From Phymorhynchus buccinoides (lineage: Eukaryota; Mollusca; Gastropoda; Neogastropoda; Raphitomidae), in assembly GCA_017654935.2 (NCBI GenBank), contig CM065698.1:42063239-42127238 (forward strand): 64,000 bases of DNA, written 5' to 3'. A model generated the notes under the pieces. It saw nothing but the letters and a program-made list of their open reading frames with translations. It was not told the DNA's origin and did not search any database. Of the stretch, positions 47,017 through 60,268 are shown in pieces. Made by a program: the position numbers and the translations under genes. The stretch's first letter is position 1. Each line of letters opens with the position of its first letter.

Positions 47017-47369
47017 CTTGCTTCGGAATCAGCTGCCCATACAGAGAGAGTCAGTATAATCGACCCTCTCTGCACGGACCCCCAAATGGGAATCTGTGAT
47101 GTGATTGTCCCCACCACAAGTTTTATACAAGGAAGTAGCAAGAGAGAGAGAGAGAGAGAAGAGAGAGTCAAAAGTCAATGTCAAAGTAAAAAATATGTTA
47201 ATTGTTAGGCCTCTGGCCCATAACAATGGAGTTCACACAAAAAAAGTATTGCATATATATATATATATATATATATATGAGCAACAAACAAAAAAAGAAT
47301 AAAGACACACCAAAAAACAACAGCAAAAACACGTATTATATGCAAACAAAACATAGTTACAAACATTCT

Positions 47370-47396
47370 AGGACATGGATGTTGCTCTACATCTCC
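47370..47396 (-). other. Degenerate 2A-like motif, contig 3 copy
   Basis: Counterpart of 59930-59956: GDVEQHPCP, with both the Asn and the Gly of the consensus altered. It is preceded by a leucine run (FLLLLC), as in many retrotransposon 2A contexts. Confidence 0.45.
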
Positions 47397-47600
47397 GCAC
47401 AACAACAGCAAGAACCTCAGATTGGGTGAAAAGACAAAGTCATGAACTGATGCAGTGTCATTGTACCGGTCATGGGGGCATGGGGTGCCAATCGGACATC
47501 CTGCCTCTCAACAATTCCAGTCACATCATTTCGGCCAAACAAAGCATGTTCACAGTTTCCAGCCATGTCACCATGTCCCTCCCCACTTACTGTCATTACC

Positions 47601-48430
47601 ATTATGAACAAACTATACCACAAAACACTACCAACCCTCCATGCACTGTACAAATGTGGCTTGAAATGGCTTTATAGCTTAAAATGACACTGTTAATAGT
47701 GGTGGATCCATAAAGGATGCCAGTGGTTCTCACCATAATGGTGGGAGATAATATTTGATCAAAGAAACCAGAAACACCACTAACTGTGTAAAATAAAAGT
47801 AAAAGATTGTACTGGTTTACTTTTTGTCCACATTTGTACAGTGCATGGAGGGTTGGTAGTGTTTTGTGGTATAGTTTGTTCATACTTATATTCCACTTCG
47901 GTGTGTGCCACAGGCATCCAATATTGGATCCACTGCCAACTCTTTATTTATGCACTGACTTTCCAGTTCTTTACATGTTGGGTTCAGGGAGTAGCTACAC
48001 TACAAGGTTTACTTGCATCCCTTTAATTAGAGGATCACCTCAGTGGTTGGCTCTTTCTACCCACATGTATTAAATTTTTCAAATCGCTATTTCCGCATTT
48101 TAATAACTTATCTATTTTACCCAAAATGTTCTTCATTTTTCTTTTCACCTTGTGCTGGTTTGCTTAAATTGTGGACTTTTCGGCCTAGTACAGAGAAGAC
48201 ACCATTCTTTTATCAGAAATGTCTTCCTGTTGGGGTTGATCCACAAGACAGTGTTTGTTAGCAGATATACATACTGACGAGAATTCCATAAATTCGAAAG
48301 AGATCTCTCTATGTACTTGCTCATACACTGTCTGTCCCCCATTGGGACGAAAAGTAAACCAGCACAATCTTTTACTTTTATTTTACACAGTTAGTGGTGT
48401 TTGTGGTTTCTTTGATCAAATATTACTGTC
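47601..48430. mobile_element. ~830-bp insertion breaking the 2A-associated frame
   Basis: Absent from contig 4 at 59730. Flanked by TACTGTCATTACC and TACTGTCGTTACC. Inside are two nested inverted repeats: 47602-47660 with 47830-47885, and 47745-47828 with 48343-48428. No transposase seen. Confidence 0.6.
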
Positions 48431-48944
48431 GTTACCAGGCAGAAAGGAGCAGCGTAGAAGATAGCTGCAGACAGAACCACCCACACAAAGAACACAGCAA
48501 TGTCCAGACCGCTGCACACTTCACCCACTGTCTTCTCTCAATGTCACGGAGTTGTCTCCTTTTCATCTTCTTGTAAAGCAAGACAGGAATAGTTTGCGCA
48601 AACCCACCAACGGCACAACGATAGGAGTCCAATGACGCTGGCATGGTGTGATGTAGTAGCGTTCAAACACAATCACATAAAACAAAAAACTAAAACTAAA
48701 AAACCCCTCTTTTAGTCACTATTAGGTGAAAAAGGTACACACACTTCTGTTTATAGTCACTACTAGGTGCGCAAAGGAAACAACACCACAACTCCGTCCA
48801 TTTCTTTGTATTACACACTCGCAATTATTCGTATTATTTCTTCTTTTCTACTGTAGTAGGTTTCAACGGCAAAACTTGCAAACAGCTGTAGGGCCTATTG
48901 AGGGTTTTTGTTTGTGGCTCAAACCTATAACTCACTTTGTCTGT

Positions 48945-49545
48945 CGGTCCAAAATTGTCGCACTTCAAATCGAGGCTGCACTTCAAATTGAGGCTGCTCT
49001 TTAAAATTATGTATTTTAAAGCGTACAAAATAATAAACATACGTAATACAGACACTACAACAGACACGACGAGTATGCGGTGCTTCTTTCGATGAGTATA
49101 AGTAGGATACATAGTTTTAAATGTTTTCCAAAAGATATAAAAAGTTACGAAATGGTGCAGAGATAACATTCTACTGGGACGGTATTCATGTCGAGATAGC
49201 ATGAGATGATGCTAACTTAGAAGCTCTTCCAATGTCCTATAGGATTTAATAGGACTTTTGGAAGAGCTTCTAAGTTAGCATCATGCTAAGTCTCATGCTA
49301 TCTCGACATGAATACAACCGTCCCAGGTTTACAGATTAAAATTATTGAAAAGCCAGGGGAAGCGACTCATGATTGGAGTGGTAAAAATAGACAGCGTGCA
49401 ACAAACTATTGCGATTCCGTGCTTTTTTTGTTTGTGGCACAATCCACAAACCTATAACTCACTTTGTCGGTCTGTCGGTAGGTCCAAAATTGTCGCACTT
49501 CAAATCGAGGCTGCACTTCAAATTGAGGCTGCTCTTTAAAATGAT
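48945..49545. repeat. Two copies of a CTTCAAATCGAGGCTGCACTTC unit
   Basis: Near-identical ~65-bp stretches at 48945-49010 and 49480-49545. Counterparts at 58835-58870 and 59150-59225. Confidence 0.65.
49177..49327. mobile_element. ~150-bp palindromic MITE (CTGGGACGGTATTCATGTCG)
   Basis: Arms of about 65 bases around AATAGGACTT-type core. Absent at the matching place in contig 4 (about 59005). Confidence 0.7.
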
Positions 49546-49675
49546 GTTTCGTTTTCAATTGTCGCACGCCACAAACGATTGCGAATCCGCGCTTGTTTTT
49601 TTTATAGAACGTGAAGTAAGCAATTGAAGACAGGGCAAAACACGTCTTATCGCCAAGCCGTCAACTTGAGAACTC

Positions 49676-49677
<2 letters not shown>

Positions 49678-49736
<59 letters not shown>
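49678..49736. repeat. (GA)n microsatellite
   Basis: Boundary tract between the 2A segment and block C. Counterpart (CT)n 58680-58752. Confidence 0.9.
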
Positions 49737-49739
<3 letters not shown>

Positions 49740-50122
49740 ACGCACCAGTAGTCAGTACACCTCATAATCACATTCATCTCACACAAACTCACAGGGAAAC
49801 ACCAAACAGACTTACAAACGGACAGAAACACATAGGCTATGCACTTAGTGGGAGTGTTATTTTCCTGGGGAGTGTGTGTTTCCGAGGCGCAGTATTTTTT
49901 CCTGTATAGGGGAGTGCTTTGTTCCCTAAGAAAGCACTTCTTAAAAACACTCCCAGTATTATAGGGAAAAATGACCCCGCCGTGTTTTTTGAAATTTTTA
50001 TCCGGCTACACCGGCTGGCCCGGCCCGGCCATGACCGATCCATTTTATTTTCCAAACAAAAAGAAAGAAAGAATTATTTTTAAAAAGGGAAAGAACTGAA
50101 AAAAGAAGGATTTGTTTGAGTA

Positions 50123-50394
50123 AAGGGAAGGAACTCTCGTAATTAACTCCCTTCGCCGAAGTTATTTTCGGCACCTACTCGCCTTGCAAAGTGAGGGCAA
50201 CAGCCACAAGAAAACAGAACCAAGTTCATCCCCAGAAAAAGGATGACCCAGATCGTGACAAGGGGAAGGAACTCTCGTAATTAACTCCCTTCACCAAAGT
50301 TACTTTCGGCACCTGTTCGCCTTGCAAAGTGAGGGCAACAGCCACAAGAAAACAGAACCAAGTTCATCCTCAGAAAAGGATGACCCAGATCAGC
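50123..50394. repeat. 137-bp tandem duplication
   Basis: Two units beginning AAGGG(G)AAGGAACTCTCG at 50123 and 50260. Also duplicated in contig 4 (about 58025-58290) but single in contig 2 (16093-16225). Confidence 0.8.
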
Positions 50395-50572
50395 TTAGTA
50401 TGACTACCACCCACACGTACAGTACACAACAACAGTGGTATAGAGTTGTTCACAAACAATGTTTATCTTTGTGTGAAAGAGATTCGAAACAATGGTCTCA
50501 ATACACGTTAACATTTTTCACTCTTTTCCCATGAAAACACGGTGATACGCAAGTGATTTGATGAGAAGCATA

Positions 50573-50777
50573 GGGGAAGACGGGGTAAAAAGCGCATGGG
50601 CGGGTAAGAAGCCCACCCCTTATCACTGAAATAAAGAAGATTCAGTCAAATTGGCCCATGAGACGAATGCTAAACATTAACGCTCGAGGGCAAAATGAGA
50701 CTGAAATTTGCTACATTTCATGAGATAATTGGGGTGGGCTTCTTACCCGCCCATGCGCTTTTTACCCCGTCTTCCCC
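50573..50777. mobile_element. TA-flanked MITE, copy with visible empty sites
   Basis: 205 bp. The joined flanks GAGAAGCATATGTACGTG exist intact at 16390-16420 and, reversed, near 57845, so this insertion is absent from two sister copies. Confidence 0.88.
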
Positions 50778-51580
50778 TATGTACGTGTTGGTCCCTCTTT
50801 TTACACTTACACTGGTTAAAAGATTGTGGCGGTAGCCATGAGGTTTCCGAGCATTGGTTACCGCTACACCTATCTGTATTGTTTAAAAAGTCGTGACTTT
50901 ACTGGTGTTCTGCCTCCGGGCATTGCTTCCAATTGTTCCCACTATCTTTGTATTTGCAAATGACCGAGACGGACGTAAAGCACCTTTCTTTCTTTTCTTC
51001 TTCGTGTGGGTCCCTCTAACTTTATAAATAGTAATGTACGTCCCATAATTTGTATTATGATCGGGAGGACGGAAAGCAATAATTTAAAAAAAAACGTGTG
51101 GGTACGCATGTGTGGGTGCGCATGCGCGTGTACGTGTGTGCGTGTCTGAGTGCGCATGTGTGTGTGTGTGTATGTGTGTGCGTGTCTGTGCCGTGCGCGC
51201 GTGTGTGTGCGTGAGTGCGCGCGCGTGTGTGTGTGTGCGCGTGCGTGTGTATCTGTACGTGTGTGTGCGTGTCTGTGTTGTACGCGTTCTTGCGTGCGTG
51301 TGCGCGCGCGCGTATATTTTGTGTATGTGTGTACCCGCCACCCACCCAGGCCCTATCTGGCCCTAATTATGGTAAACAGTTTCCTGGAAACCGACAAGTG
51401 TTTTTTTCTCTGGCAAGTTTCGGTTTCGGGTATAGTTGTTTGTTTGTTTATTTGTGTCGATCAATTTCACGTAAAGTGCCAGCATGGTGCTGTCTATATA
51501 ATGACAATTTAGGGAGTCTATGTATCGTCATCGTCTTTCGTTTTCGCGTCTGACGCGGTCCTTCCTAGAAAGTACTCTAG

Positions 51581-51617
51581 TCCTATACCTATCGATTTCC
51601 TGTAAAATGGCCTGCCT

Positions 51618-51699
<82 letters not shown>

Positions 51700-51895
51700 T
51701 GAGTGAGTGTGTGTATACTTATGTGTGTTTGTGTTTGGTATTTTGGTAGTCCTATACCCATCGATTTCCTGTAAAATGGCCTGCCTTAGGTGTGTGCCTT
51801 AGGTGTGTGTGTGTGCGTGTGTGTGTGTGTGTGAGAGTGAGTGAGTGTGTGCATACTTATGTGTATGTGTGTTTGGTATTTTGGTATTGAGACGT
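51581..51895. repeat. ~170-bp tandem duplication with (GT)n
   Basis: ATCGATTTCCTGTAAAATGG + CCTGCCTTAGG followed by GT occurs twice. Also doubled in contig 4 (56840-57010); single in contigs 1 and 2. Confidence 0.75.
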
Positions 51896-52240
51896 CTCTG
51901 TGAAATTCGGGTTGTTCCCACCCGGAGAGTGCGTGGCAGCCAGAGGCGCACCACACATTATTATTATGTTCTGTTGTTTTTGTGCATGCGATTTTTGTGT
52001 GTGACTGATGCGGAAGGAAAGGGTGTGGTGGTCAATTTTGACCAAATGACAACTATTTCGTTGCCACTGGGTTTAACGTGTGCTAAGTGCATGGGCAGAC
52101 GGGACATTGGTTTATCGTCCCATCCGAAAGCCTCCACGTTTAGACCATAAGGCCTAGTGCAGAGTGAGAGGAACAATCTCCTGTACCCAGTTATGAACTC
52201 GGGTTTACTGTGCATGAGCGAACGCGTTACCCCTGTGCCA
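51895..52240 (-). mobile_element. tRNA-derived SINE, cut by the gap
   Basis: Body and part of the A box region present; the contig ends in the tRNA-like head. Confidence 0.55.
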
Positions 52241-52740
52241 NNNNNNNNNNNNNNNNNNNNNNNNNNNNNNNNNNNNNNNNNNNNNNNNNNNNNNNNNNNN
52301 NNNNNNNNNNNNNNNNNNNNNNNNNNNNNNNNNNNNNNNNNNNNNNNNNNNNNNNNNNNNNNNNNNNNNNNNNNNNNNNNNNNNNNNNNNNNNNNNNNNN
52401 NNNNNNNNNNNNNNNNNNNNNNNNNNNNNNNNNNNNNNNNNNNNNNNNNNNNNNNNNNNNNNNNNNNNNNNNNNNNNNNNNNNNNNNNNNNNNNNNNNNN
52501 NNNNNNNNNNNNNNNNNNNNNNNNNNNNNNNNNNNNNNNNNNNNNNNNNNNNNNNNNNNNNNNNNNNNNNNNNNNNNNNNNNNNNNNNNNNNNNNNNNNN
52601 NNNNNNNNNNNNNNNNNNNNNNNNNNNNNNNNNNNNNNNNNNNNNNNNNNNNNNNNNNNNNNNNNNNNNNNNNNNNNNNNNNNNNNNNNNNNNNNNNNNN
52701 NNNNNNNNNNNNNNNNNNNNNNNNNNNNNNNNNNNNNNNN
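52241..52740. other. Assembly gap of 500 N
   Basis: Exactly 500 N. In contig 4 the corresponding point (56385) abuts a ~220-bp CA array, a likely cause of the break. Confidence 0.99.
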
Positions 52741-53103
52741 TTAAAGAGCAGACTCAACTTGAAATTGGGGGAATTTGAATGTGGGTCAGAACTACCCAGA
52801 AAAAAATCAAGGGACTTAATGGTGGGTCAGTGGGTCTTTAAAAGCGATATTCCACAAGCACAGAATACATTAGCAAACGACATATTACATTTGTAGGACT
52901 TGATAAATTATTTTTCGAGTCTGTTAAATTCGCGTGTCTTTCCAACTCGATGCCTGCGTAAAACTAAAAACCGTAAACGTGCTAATTACTAAAGATGAGA
53001 TTTCTAATAATCATTTACTTATTTACATTTATTTATTTCTACTGGTTCTACTTTTTGATTCATTTGTTAACATATTTATTGATTTATTACTTCGTTTTAT
53101 ATA

Positions 53104-53412
53104 TATATTGTGATAACACATTACCTCTCTCTCTGCACACTATTACATATGTATAATAATAATATATGACACATATTACAGAACAGGTCTGAAGCTTTGG
53201 TTATATTTTTGGAACAACGAATCCTATGTAATATAGGGTCACACTGTTGGCTATAAAAGGTTTTACTAAAGATTTAACATCGGCATATAAGAAAATTACC
53301 GGTCGTGTGTATAATAAAAACTAAGTTAGGAAAATTATGTATGAAATTTCTAATATGATGGTAGTGAAGCATTTCGACATTTTAATTTTTAATTTTTAAT
53401 ATTTAATATCTG

Positions 53413-53448
<36 letters not shown>

Positions 53449-53954
53449 TTGGTTTTAACATATCGTGCAAATATTTTCATATGTATGTATGTTGCTATCA
53501 AACTCGCAAGGATCAAAGTGAGTTAATAAGAATTCAAAATAATGTAGAGAGAGGGTGAACTGAGGGGAAAAAAAATAGAAGATAACCGTAGAAACGAGGT
53601 TGGAGTGAAGACAACAATGAGGAGAGTTCACTACGTGATTATTGAGATACTGAAACTTGGAACTTAGTGATTTAAGCTCAGTGAATACAAAAAAAGGCTA
53701 GTGTATATAAAAACATTTTTTCACAGATAGAAAATCACTTGTGTGTGTGTACAGTAGTTGGTTACTTGAGAAAGTTTGCTTTTAGACAAACGAAAATTTG
53801 TTGTTTTTAATAAAACATTGACTGCCATGAAGTTTTGTGTAATGTTGTTTATTTATTTATTTGCTGTATTAACCCATACACTTCTGGGTGGTGCGGAGTC
53901 TCTCTCTCTCAATCATTTTTATACACTCGAAAAAGGTTTTATACTGCAAGATGC

Positions 53955-53999
<45 letters not shown>

Positions 54000-54028
54000 T
54001 GTATGTGTGTGTGTGTGTGTGGGTGTGG

Positions 54029-54073
<45 letters not shown>

Positions 54074-54316
54074 GTGTGTATGTGTGTGTGTGCGTGTGTG
54101 TGATAAAAGAAACGTAAGCAAAGCAATGGTCATTCATAACTTTACGTCAGTGTTGTTGCTATGTAGGGTCATCATTGTACGTCATTATTTTGTTTGTTTA
54201 CGTGTGACTCTCTTTACCAGTGTGTGTCATTCCCGAAGAAGAGAGGACACCCTCTCGAAAGCTTGAATTAAAATTGGAACGACCACGGATTTGTTGTAGT
54301 TTTCTTTATTTTTGTG

Positions 54317-54375
<59 letters not shown>

Positions 54376-54405
54376 GTATTAGGACCTAATTTTCTCATGG
54401 GACGA
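53104..54405 (+). mobile_element. 1.3-kb insertion, possibly a Penelope-like remnant
   Basis: Interrupts sequence continuous in contig 1 at about 9710. Holds two similar motifs, stem-loop then CGAAA then an AT-rich stretch (53768-53815 and 54232-54285), and is flanked by TA tracts. The motifs recall the ends of Penelope-like elements; no reverse transcriptase or GIY-YIG sequence is seen. Confidence 0.3.
53957..54100. repeat. (GT)n microsatellite
   Basis: Interrupted GT tract inside the insertion; (TA)n tracts at 53417-53446 and 54319-54373. Confidence 0.9.
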
Positions 54406-54528
54406 TCTTTTAGGCACAACAGATGTCGGAAGAAAATGCCATTTTCTGGTATGCATTCCCCCCCCCCCCCCCCCTTTTTCTAATGCTACCCACTTCCCCT
54501 ACTGCCCCCGCGCAAACACACAATCTCT

Positions 54529-55319
<791 letters not shown>

Positions 55320-55445
55320 TTTATTTTCAGAAATTTATATGAAGGAGGTTTTTGCAAGATCCCTATTAATTTGTGACATCGTGTTAGGACTTGTTCAACG
55401 TCCTATTGTTTTCTTACCTTTTGTGGATTTGTTTTATGCTAACTT

Positions 55446-55905
55446 GTTTCGATTAAGACCCTTGGCGAACGCTCCTTCTCTTTCCAGGCTCCCTTCTCTT
55501 GGAATGGACTCCCTTTACCTCTACGTTCTGCCAACTCCCATTCTTCATTTAAGTCTTCTCTCAAAACTACTCTTTTCAAATCATAGCCTGCTATATTTCT
55601 TTTCAAAGTACTGTGCCCCTTCCATCCGCGTGTGTTTGTGCGCATGCGTGTTGTTTGTGCGTGTGTGTTGCGTGTGCGTGTGTGTGTGTGCGTGTGCGTG
55701 TGCGCGTGTGGTGCGTTCGTGTGTGTGTTTGTGTGTGCGTGTCTGTTTAGTGCGTGCGTGTGTCTGTGATTAGTGCGTGCGTGTGCGCGTGTGCGCGTGT
55801 GTATAATATATTTTTGTCGTTTCTTTATATATATTGCTTGCTGGTTTATTCATTTATTATTGTATGCGCTTAGTGCTTTTTTAAAATTAGGCGCTATGAA
55901 TGCTA

Positions 55906-55947
<42 letters not shown>
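55446..55947 (+). pseudogene. LINE 3' end: reverse-transcriptase tail, 3' UTR and (ATT)n
   Basis: About 46 codons (TLGERSFSFQAPFSWNGLP ... SSFKSSLKTTLFKS stop) match the ORF2 C-terminus of CR1/L2-type elements. The UTR contains GCGCTTAGTGC and AGGCGCTATGAATGC, then an (ATT)n tail. A GT tract has grown within the UTR. Inserted in the arm-A spacer. Confidence 0.75.
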
Positions 55948-55950
<3 letters not shown>

Positions 55951-56058
55951 ATTATGCTTCCTTATCTTTACCGTTGATCTGAGTGTTTCATTGTATGTTA
56001 TGATAGCTATGTTTAAGGTTTCATTATGTTAACCCGTCTTCTTCTTCTCTCTCTCTCT

Positions 56059-56089
<31 letters not shown>

Positions 56090-56135
56090 TACTTTGTCTA
56101 AGATCACTTGTGTCAATAGACAATTAAACTGTTCA

Positions 56136-56137
<2 letters not shown>

Positions 56138-56169
<32 letters not shown>

Positions 56170-56199
56170 GCGCGTACACACACACACACACACACACAC

Positions 56200-56284
<85 letters not shown>

Positions 56285-56298
56285 ACACACACACACAC

Positions 56299-56365
<67 letters not shown>
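56138..56365. repeat. (CA)n array
   Basis: About 220 bp, nearly pure. Confidence 0.95.
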
Positions 56366-56366
<1 letters not shown>

Positions 56367-56377
56367 CTATAAAAATA

Positions 56378-56745
56378 AGGTGTACAGTGGCACAGGGGTA
56401 ACGCGTTCGCTCATGCACAGTAAACCCGAGTTCATAACTGGGTACAGGAGATTGTTCCTCTCACTCTGCACTAGGCCTTATGGTCTAAACGTGGAGCCTT
56501 TCAGATGGGACGATAAACCTAGGTCCCATCTGCCCATGCACTTAGCACACGTTAAACCCAGTGGCAACGAAATAGTTGTCATTTGGGCAAAATTGACCAC
56601 CACCCCCTTTCCTTCCGCATCAGTCACACACAAAAATCGCATGCAAAAAAACAACAGAACATAATAATAATGTGTGGTGCGCCTCTGGCTGCCACGCACT
56701 CTCCGGGTGGGAACAACCCGAATTTCACAGAGACGTCTCAATACC
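56378..56745 (+). mobile_element. tRNA-derived SINE
   Basis: A box GTGGCACAGGGGTAACGCG and B-box-like GAGTTCATAAC are readable, then the shared body. Confidence 0.6.
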
Positions 56746-56934
56746 AAAATACCAAACACACATACACATAAGTATGCACACACTCACTCACTCTCTCACA
56801 CACACACACACGCACACACACACACACCTAAGGCACACACCTAAGGCAGGCCATTTTACAGGAAATCGATGGGTATAGGACTACCAAAATACCAAACACA
56901 AACACACATAAGTATACACACACACTCACTCACA

Positions 56935-56977
<43 letters not shown>

Positions 56978-58676
56978 TAGGCAGGCCATTTTTACAGGAA
57001 ATCGATGGGTATAGGACTAGAGTAATTTCTAGGAAGGACCGCGTCAGACGCGAAAACGAAAGACGATGACGATACATAGACTCCCGAAATAGTCATTATA
57101 TAGGCAGCACCATGCTGGCACTTTACGTGAAATTAATCGACACAAATAGACAAACAACTGTACCCGGAACCGAAACTTGCCAGCGAAATAAACACTAGTC
57201 GGTTTCCAGGAAACTGTTTACCATAATTAGGGCCAGATAGGGCCTGGGTGGGTGGCGGGTACACACATACACAAGACATACGCGCGCGCGCACACACGCA
57301 CGCAAGAACGCGTACAACGCAGACACGCACACACACGTACAGATACACACGCACGCGCACACACACACACGCGCGCGCGCACTCACGCACACACACACAC
57401 GCGCACGGCACAGACACGCACACACATACACACACACACACATGCGCACTCAGACACGCACACACGTACACGCGCATGCGCACCCACACAGCGTACCCAC
57501 ACGTTTTTTTTAAAATTATTGCTTTCCGTCCTCCCGATCATAATAAAAATTATGGGACGTACATTACTATTTATAAAGTTAGAGGGACCCACACGAAGAA
57601 GAAAAGAAAGAAAGGTGCTTTACGTCCTCTCGGTCTGGAACAGACACGCATGGAACATTTGTAAATACAAAGATGGTGGGAACAATGCTGGAAGCAATGC
57701 CCGGAGGCAGGGCAACACCAGTAAAGTCACGACTTTTTAAACAATACAGATAGGTGTAGCGGTAACCACACCTCGGCTAAACCTCATTGGCTACCGCCAC
57801 AACCTTTTAACCAGTGTAAGTGTAAAAAGAGGGACCAACACGTACATATGCTTCTCATCAAATCACTTGCGTATCACCGTGTTTTCATGGGAAAAGAGTG
57901 AAAAATGTTAACGTGTATTGAGACCATTGTTTCGAATCTCTTTCACACAAAGATAAACATTGTTTGTGAACAACTCTATACCACTGTTGTTGTGTACTGT
58001 ACGTGTGGGTGGTAGTCATACTAAACTGATCTGGGTCATCCTTTTCTGAGGATGAACTTGGTTCTGTGTTCTTGTGGCTGTTGCCCTCACTTTGCAAGGC
58101 GAACAGGTGCCGAAAATAACTTCGGTGAAGGGAGTTAATTACGAGAGTTCCTTCCCCTTGTCACGATCTGGTCATCCTTTTTCTGGGGATGAACTTGGTT
58201 CTGTTTCTTGTGGCTGTTGCCCTCACTTTGCAAGGCGAGTAGGTGCCAAAAATAACTTCGGCGAAGGGAGTTAATTACGAGAGTTCCTTCCCTTTACTCA
58301 AACAAATCCTTCTTTTTTCAGTTCTTTCCCTTTTTAAAAATAATTCTTTCTTTCTTTTTGTTTGGAAAATAAATGGATCGGTCATGGCCGGGCCGGGCCA
58401 GCCGGTGTAGCCGGATAAAAATTTAAAAAAACACGGCGGGGTCATTTTTCCCTATAATACTGGGAGTGTTTTTAAGAAGTGCTTTCTTAGGGAACAAAGC
58501 ACTCCCCTATACAGGAAAAAATACTGCGCCTCGGAAACACACACTCCCCAGGAAAATAACACTCCCACTAAGTGCATAGCCTATGTGTTTCTGTCCGTTT
58601 GTAAGTCTGTTTGGTGTTTCCCTGTGAGTTTTTGTGAGATGAATGTGATTATGAGGTGTACTGACTACTGGTGCGT

Positions 58677-58754
<78 letters not shown>

Positions 58755-59520
58755 GAGTTCTCAAGTTGACGGCTTGGCGATAAGACGTGTTTTGCCCGTC
58801 TTCAATTGTCTATATCAATTGCTTACGAAACATCATTTTAAAGAGCAGCCTCAATTTGAAGTGCACGTTACCGACAGACCGACAATAGTTATAGGTTTGT
58901 GGACACAAACAAAAAAAAGCGCGAATCGCAATAGTTTGTGGCGTGCGGTCTATTTTTACCACTCCAACATGAGTCATTTTCAATAATTTTAATCTGTAAA
59001 CCAGAATTTATCTCTGCACCATTTCGTAACTTTTTATATCTTTTGGAAAACATTTAAAACTATGTATCCTACTTATGCTCATCGAAAGAAGCACCGCATA
59101 CTCGTCGTGTCTGTTGTAGTGTCTGTAATTTTGTACGCTTTAAAATACATCATTTTAAAGAGCAGCCTCAATTTGAAGTGCAGCCTCGATTTGAAGTGCG
59201 ACAATTTTGGACCGACAGACCACCGACAAAGTGAGTTATAGGTTTGTGCCACAAACAAAAACCTTCAATAGGCCACAGCTGTTTGCAAGTTTTGCCGTTG
59301 AAACCTACTACAGTAGAAAAGAAGAAAGAATACGAATAATTGCGAGTGTGTAATACAAAGAAATGGACTGAGTTGTGGTGTTGTTTCCTTTGCGCACCTA
59401 GTAGTGACTATAAACAGAAGTGTGTGTACCTTTTTCACCTAATAGTGACTAAAAGAGGGTGTTGTTTAGTTTTTGTTTTTTGTTTTATGTAATTGTGTTT
59501 GAACGCTACTACATCACACC

Positions 59521-59910
59521 ATGCCAGTGTCATTGGACTCCTATCGTTGTGCCGTTGGTGGGTTTGCTCAAACTATTCCTGTCTTGCTTTACAAGAAGAT
59601 GAAAAGGAGACAACTCCGTGACAGTGAAAAGACAGTGGGTGAAGTGTGCAGCGGTCTGGACATTGCTGTGTTCTTTGTGTGGGTGGTTCTGTCTGCAGCT
59701 ATCTTCTACGCTGCTCCTTTCTGCCTGGTAATGACAGTAAGTGGGGAGGGACATGGTGACATGGCTGGAAACTGTGAACATGCTTTGTTTTGCCGAAATG
59801 ATGTGACTGGAATTGTTGAGAGGCAGGATGTCCGATTGGCACCCCATGCCCCCATGACCGGTACATTGACACTGCATCAGTTCATGACTTTGTCTGTTCA
59901 CCCAATCTGA
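59521..59910 (+). CDS. 129-codon open frame at a possible retroelement 5' end, upstream of a 2A-like motif
   Basis: Starts at an ATG after an AT-rich leader and ends 19 bases before a 2A-like motif that lies in the +1 frame. The peptide has a basic stretch (KKMKRR, 25-30), one hydrophobic, probably membrane-spanning segment (about 46-70) and no domain I recognise. The contig 3 copy (minus, 47417-48644) is broken by a frameshift and an 830-bp insertion. The 2A motif suggests the 5' end of a non-LTR retrotransposon, which often carries 2A peptides; that is inference, since no reverse transcriptase follows. Confidence 0.35.
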   Translation: MPVSLDSYRCAVGGFAQTIPVLLYKKMKRRQLRDSEKTVGEVCSGLDIAVFFVWVVLSAAIFYAAPFCLVMTVSGEGHGDMAGNCEHALFCRNDVTGIVERQDVRLAPHAPMTGTLTLHQFMTLSVHPI

Positions 59911-59929
59911 GGTTCTTGCTGTTGTGTGC

Positions 59930-59956
59930 GGAGATGTAGAGCAACATCCAGGTCCT
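59930..59956 (+). other. Degenerate 2A-like recoding motif
   Basis: Reads GDVEQHPGP, one residue from the 2A consensus D(V/I)ExNPGP (Asn to His). It lies in a frame open from 59888 to about 60100; the peptide after the motif is very hydrophobic (MFCLLLFFG...). The Asn change probably abolishes ribosome skipping. Confidence 0.5.
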
Positions 59957-60129
59957 AGAATGTTTGTAACTATGTTTTGTTTGCTGTTGTTTTTTGGTGT
60001 GTCTTTATTCTTTTTTTGTTTGTTGCTCATATATATATATATATGCAATACTTTTTTGTGTGTGTGAACTCCATTGTTATGGGCCAGAGGCCTAACAATT
60101 AACATATGTTTTACTTTGACGTTGACTTT

Positions 60130-60268
<139 letters not shown>

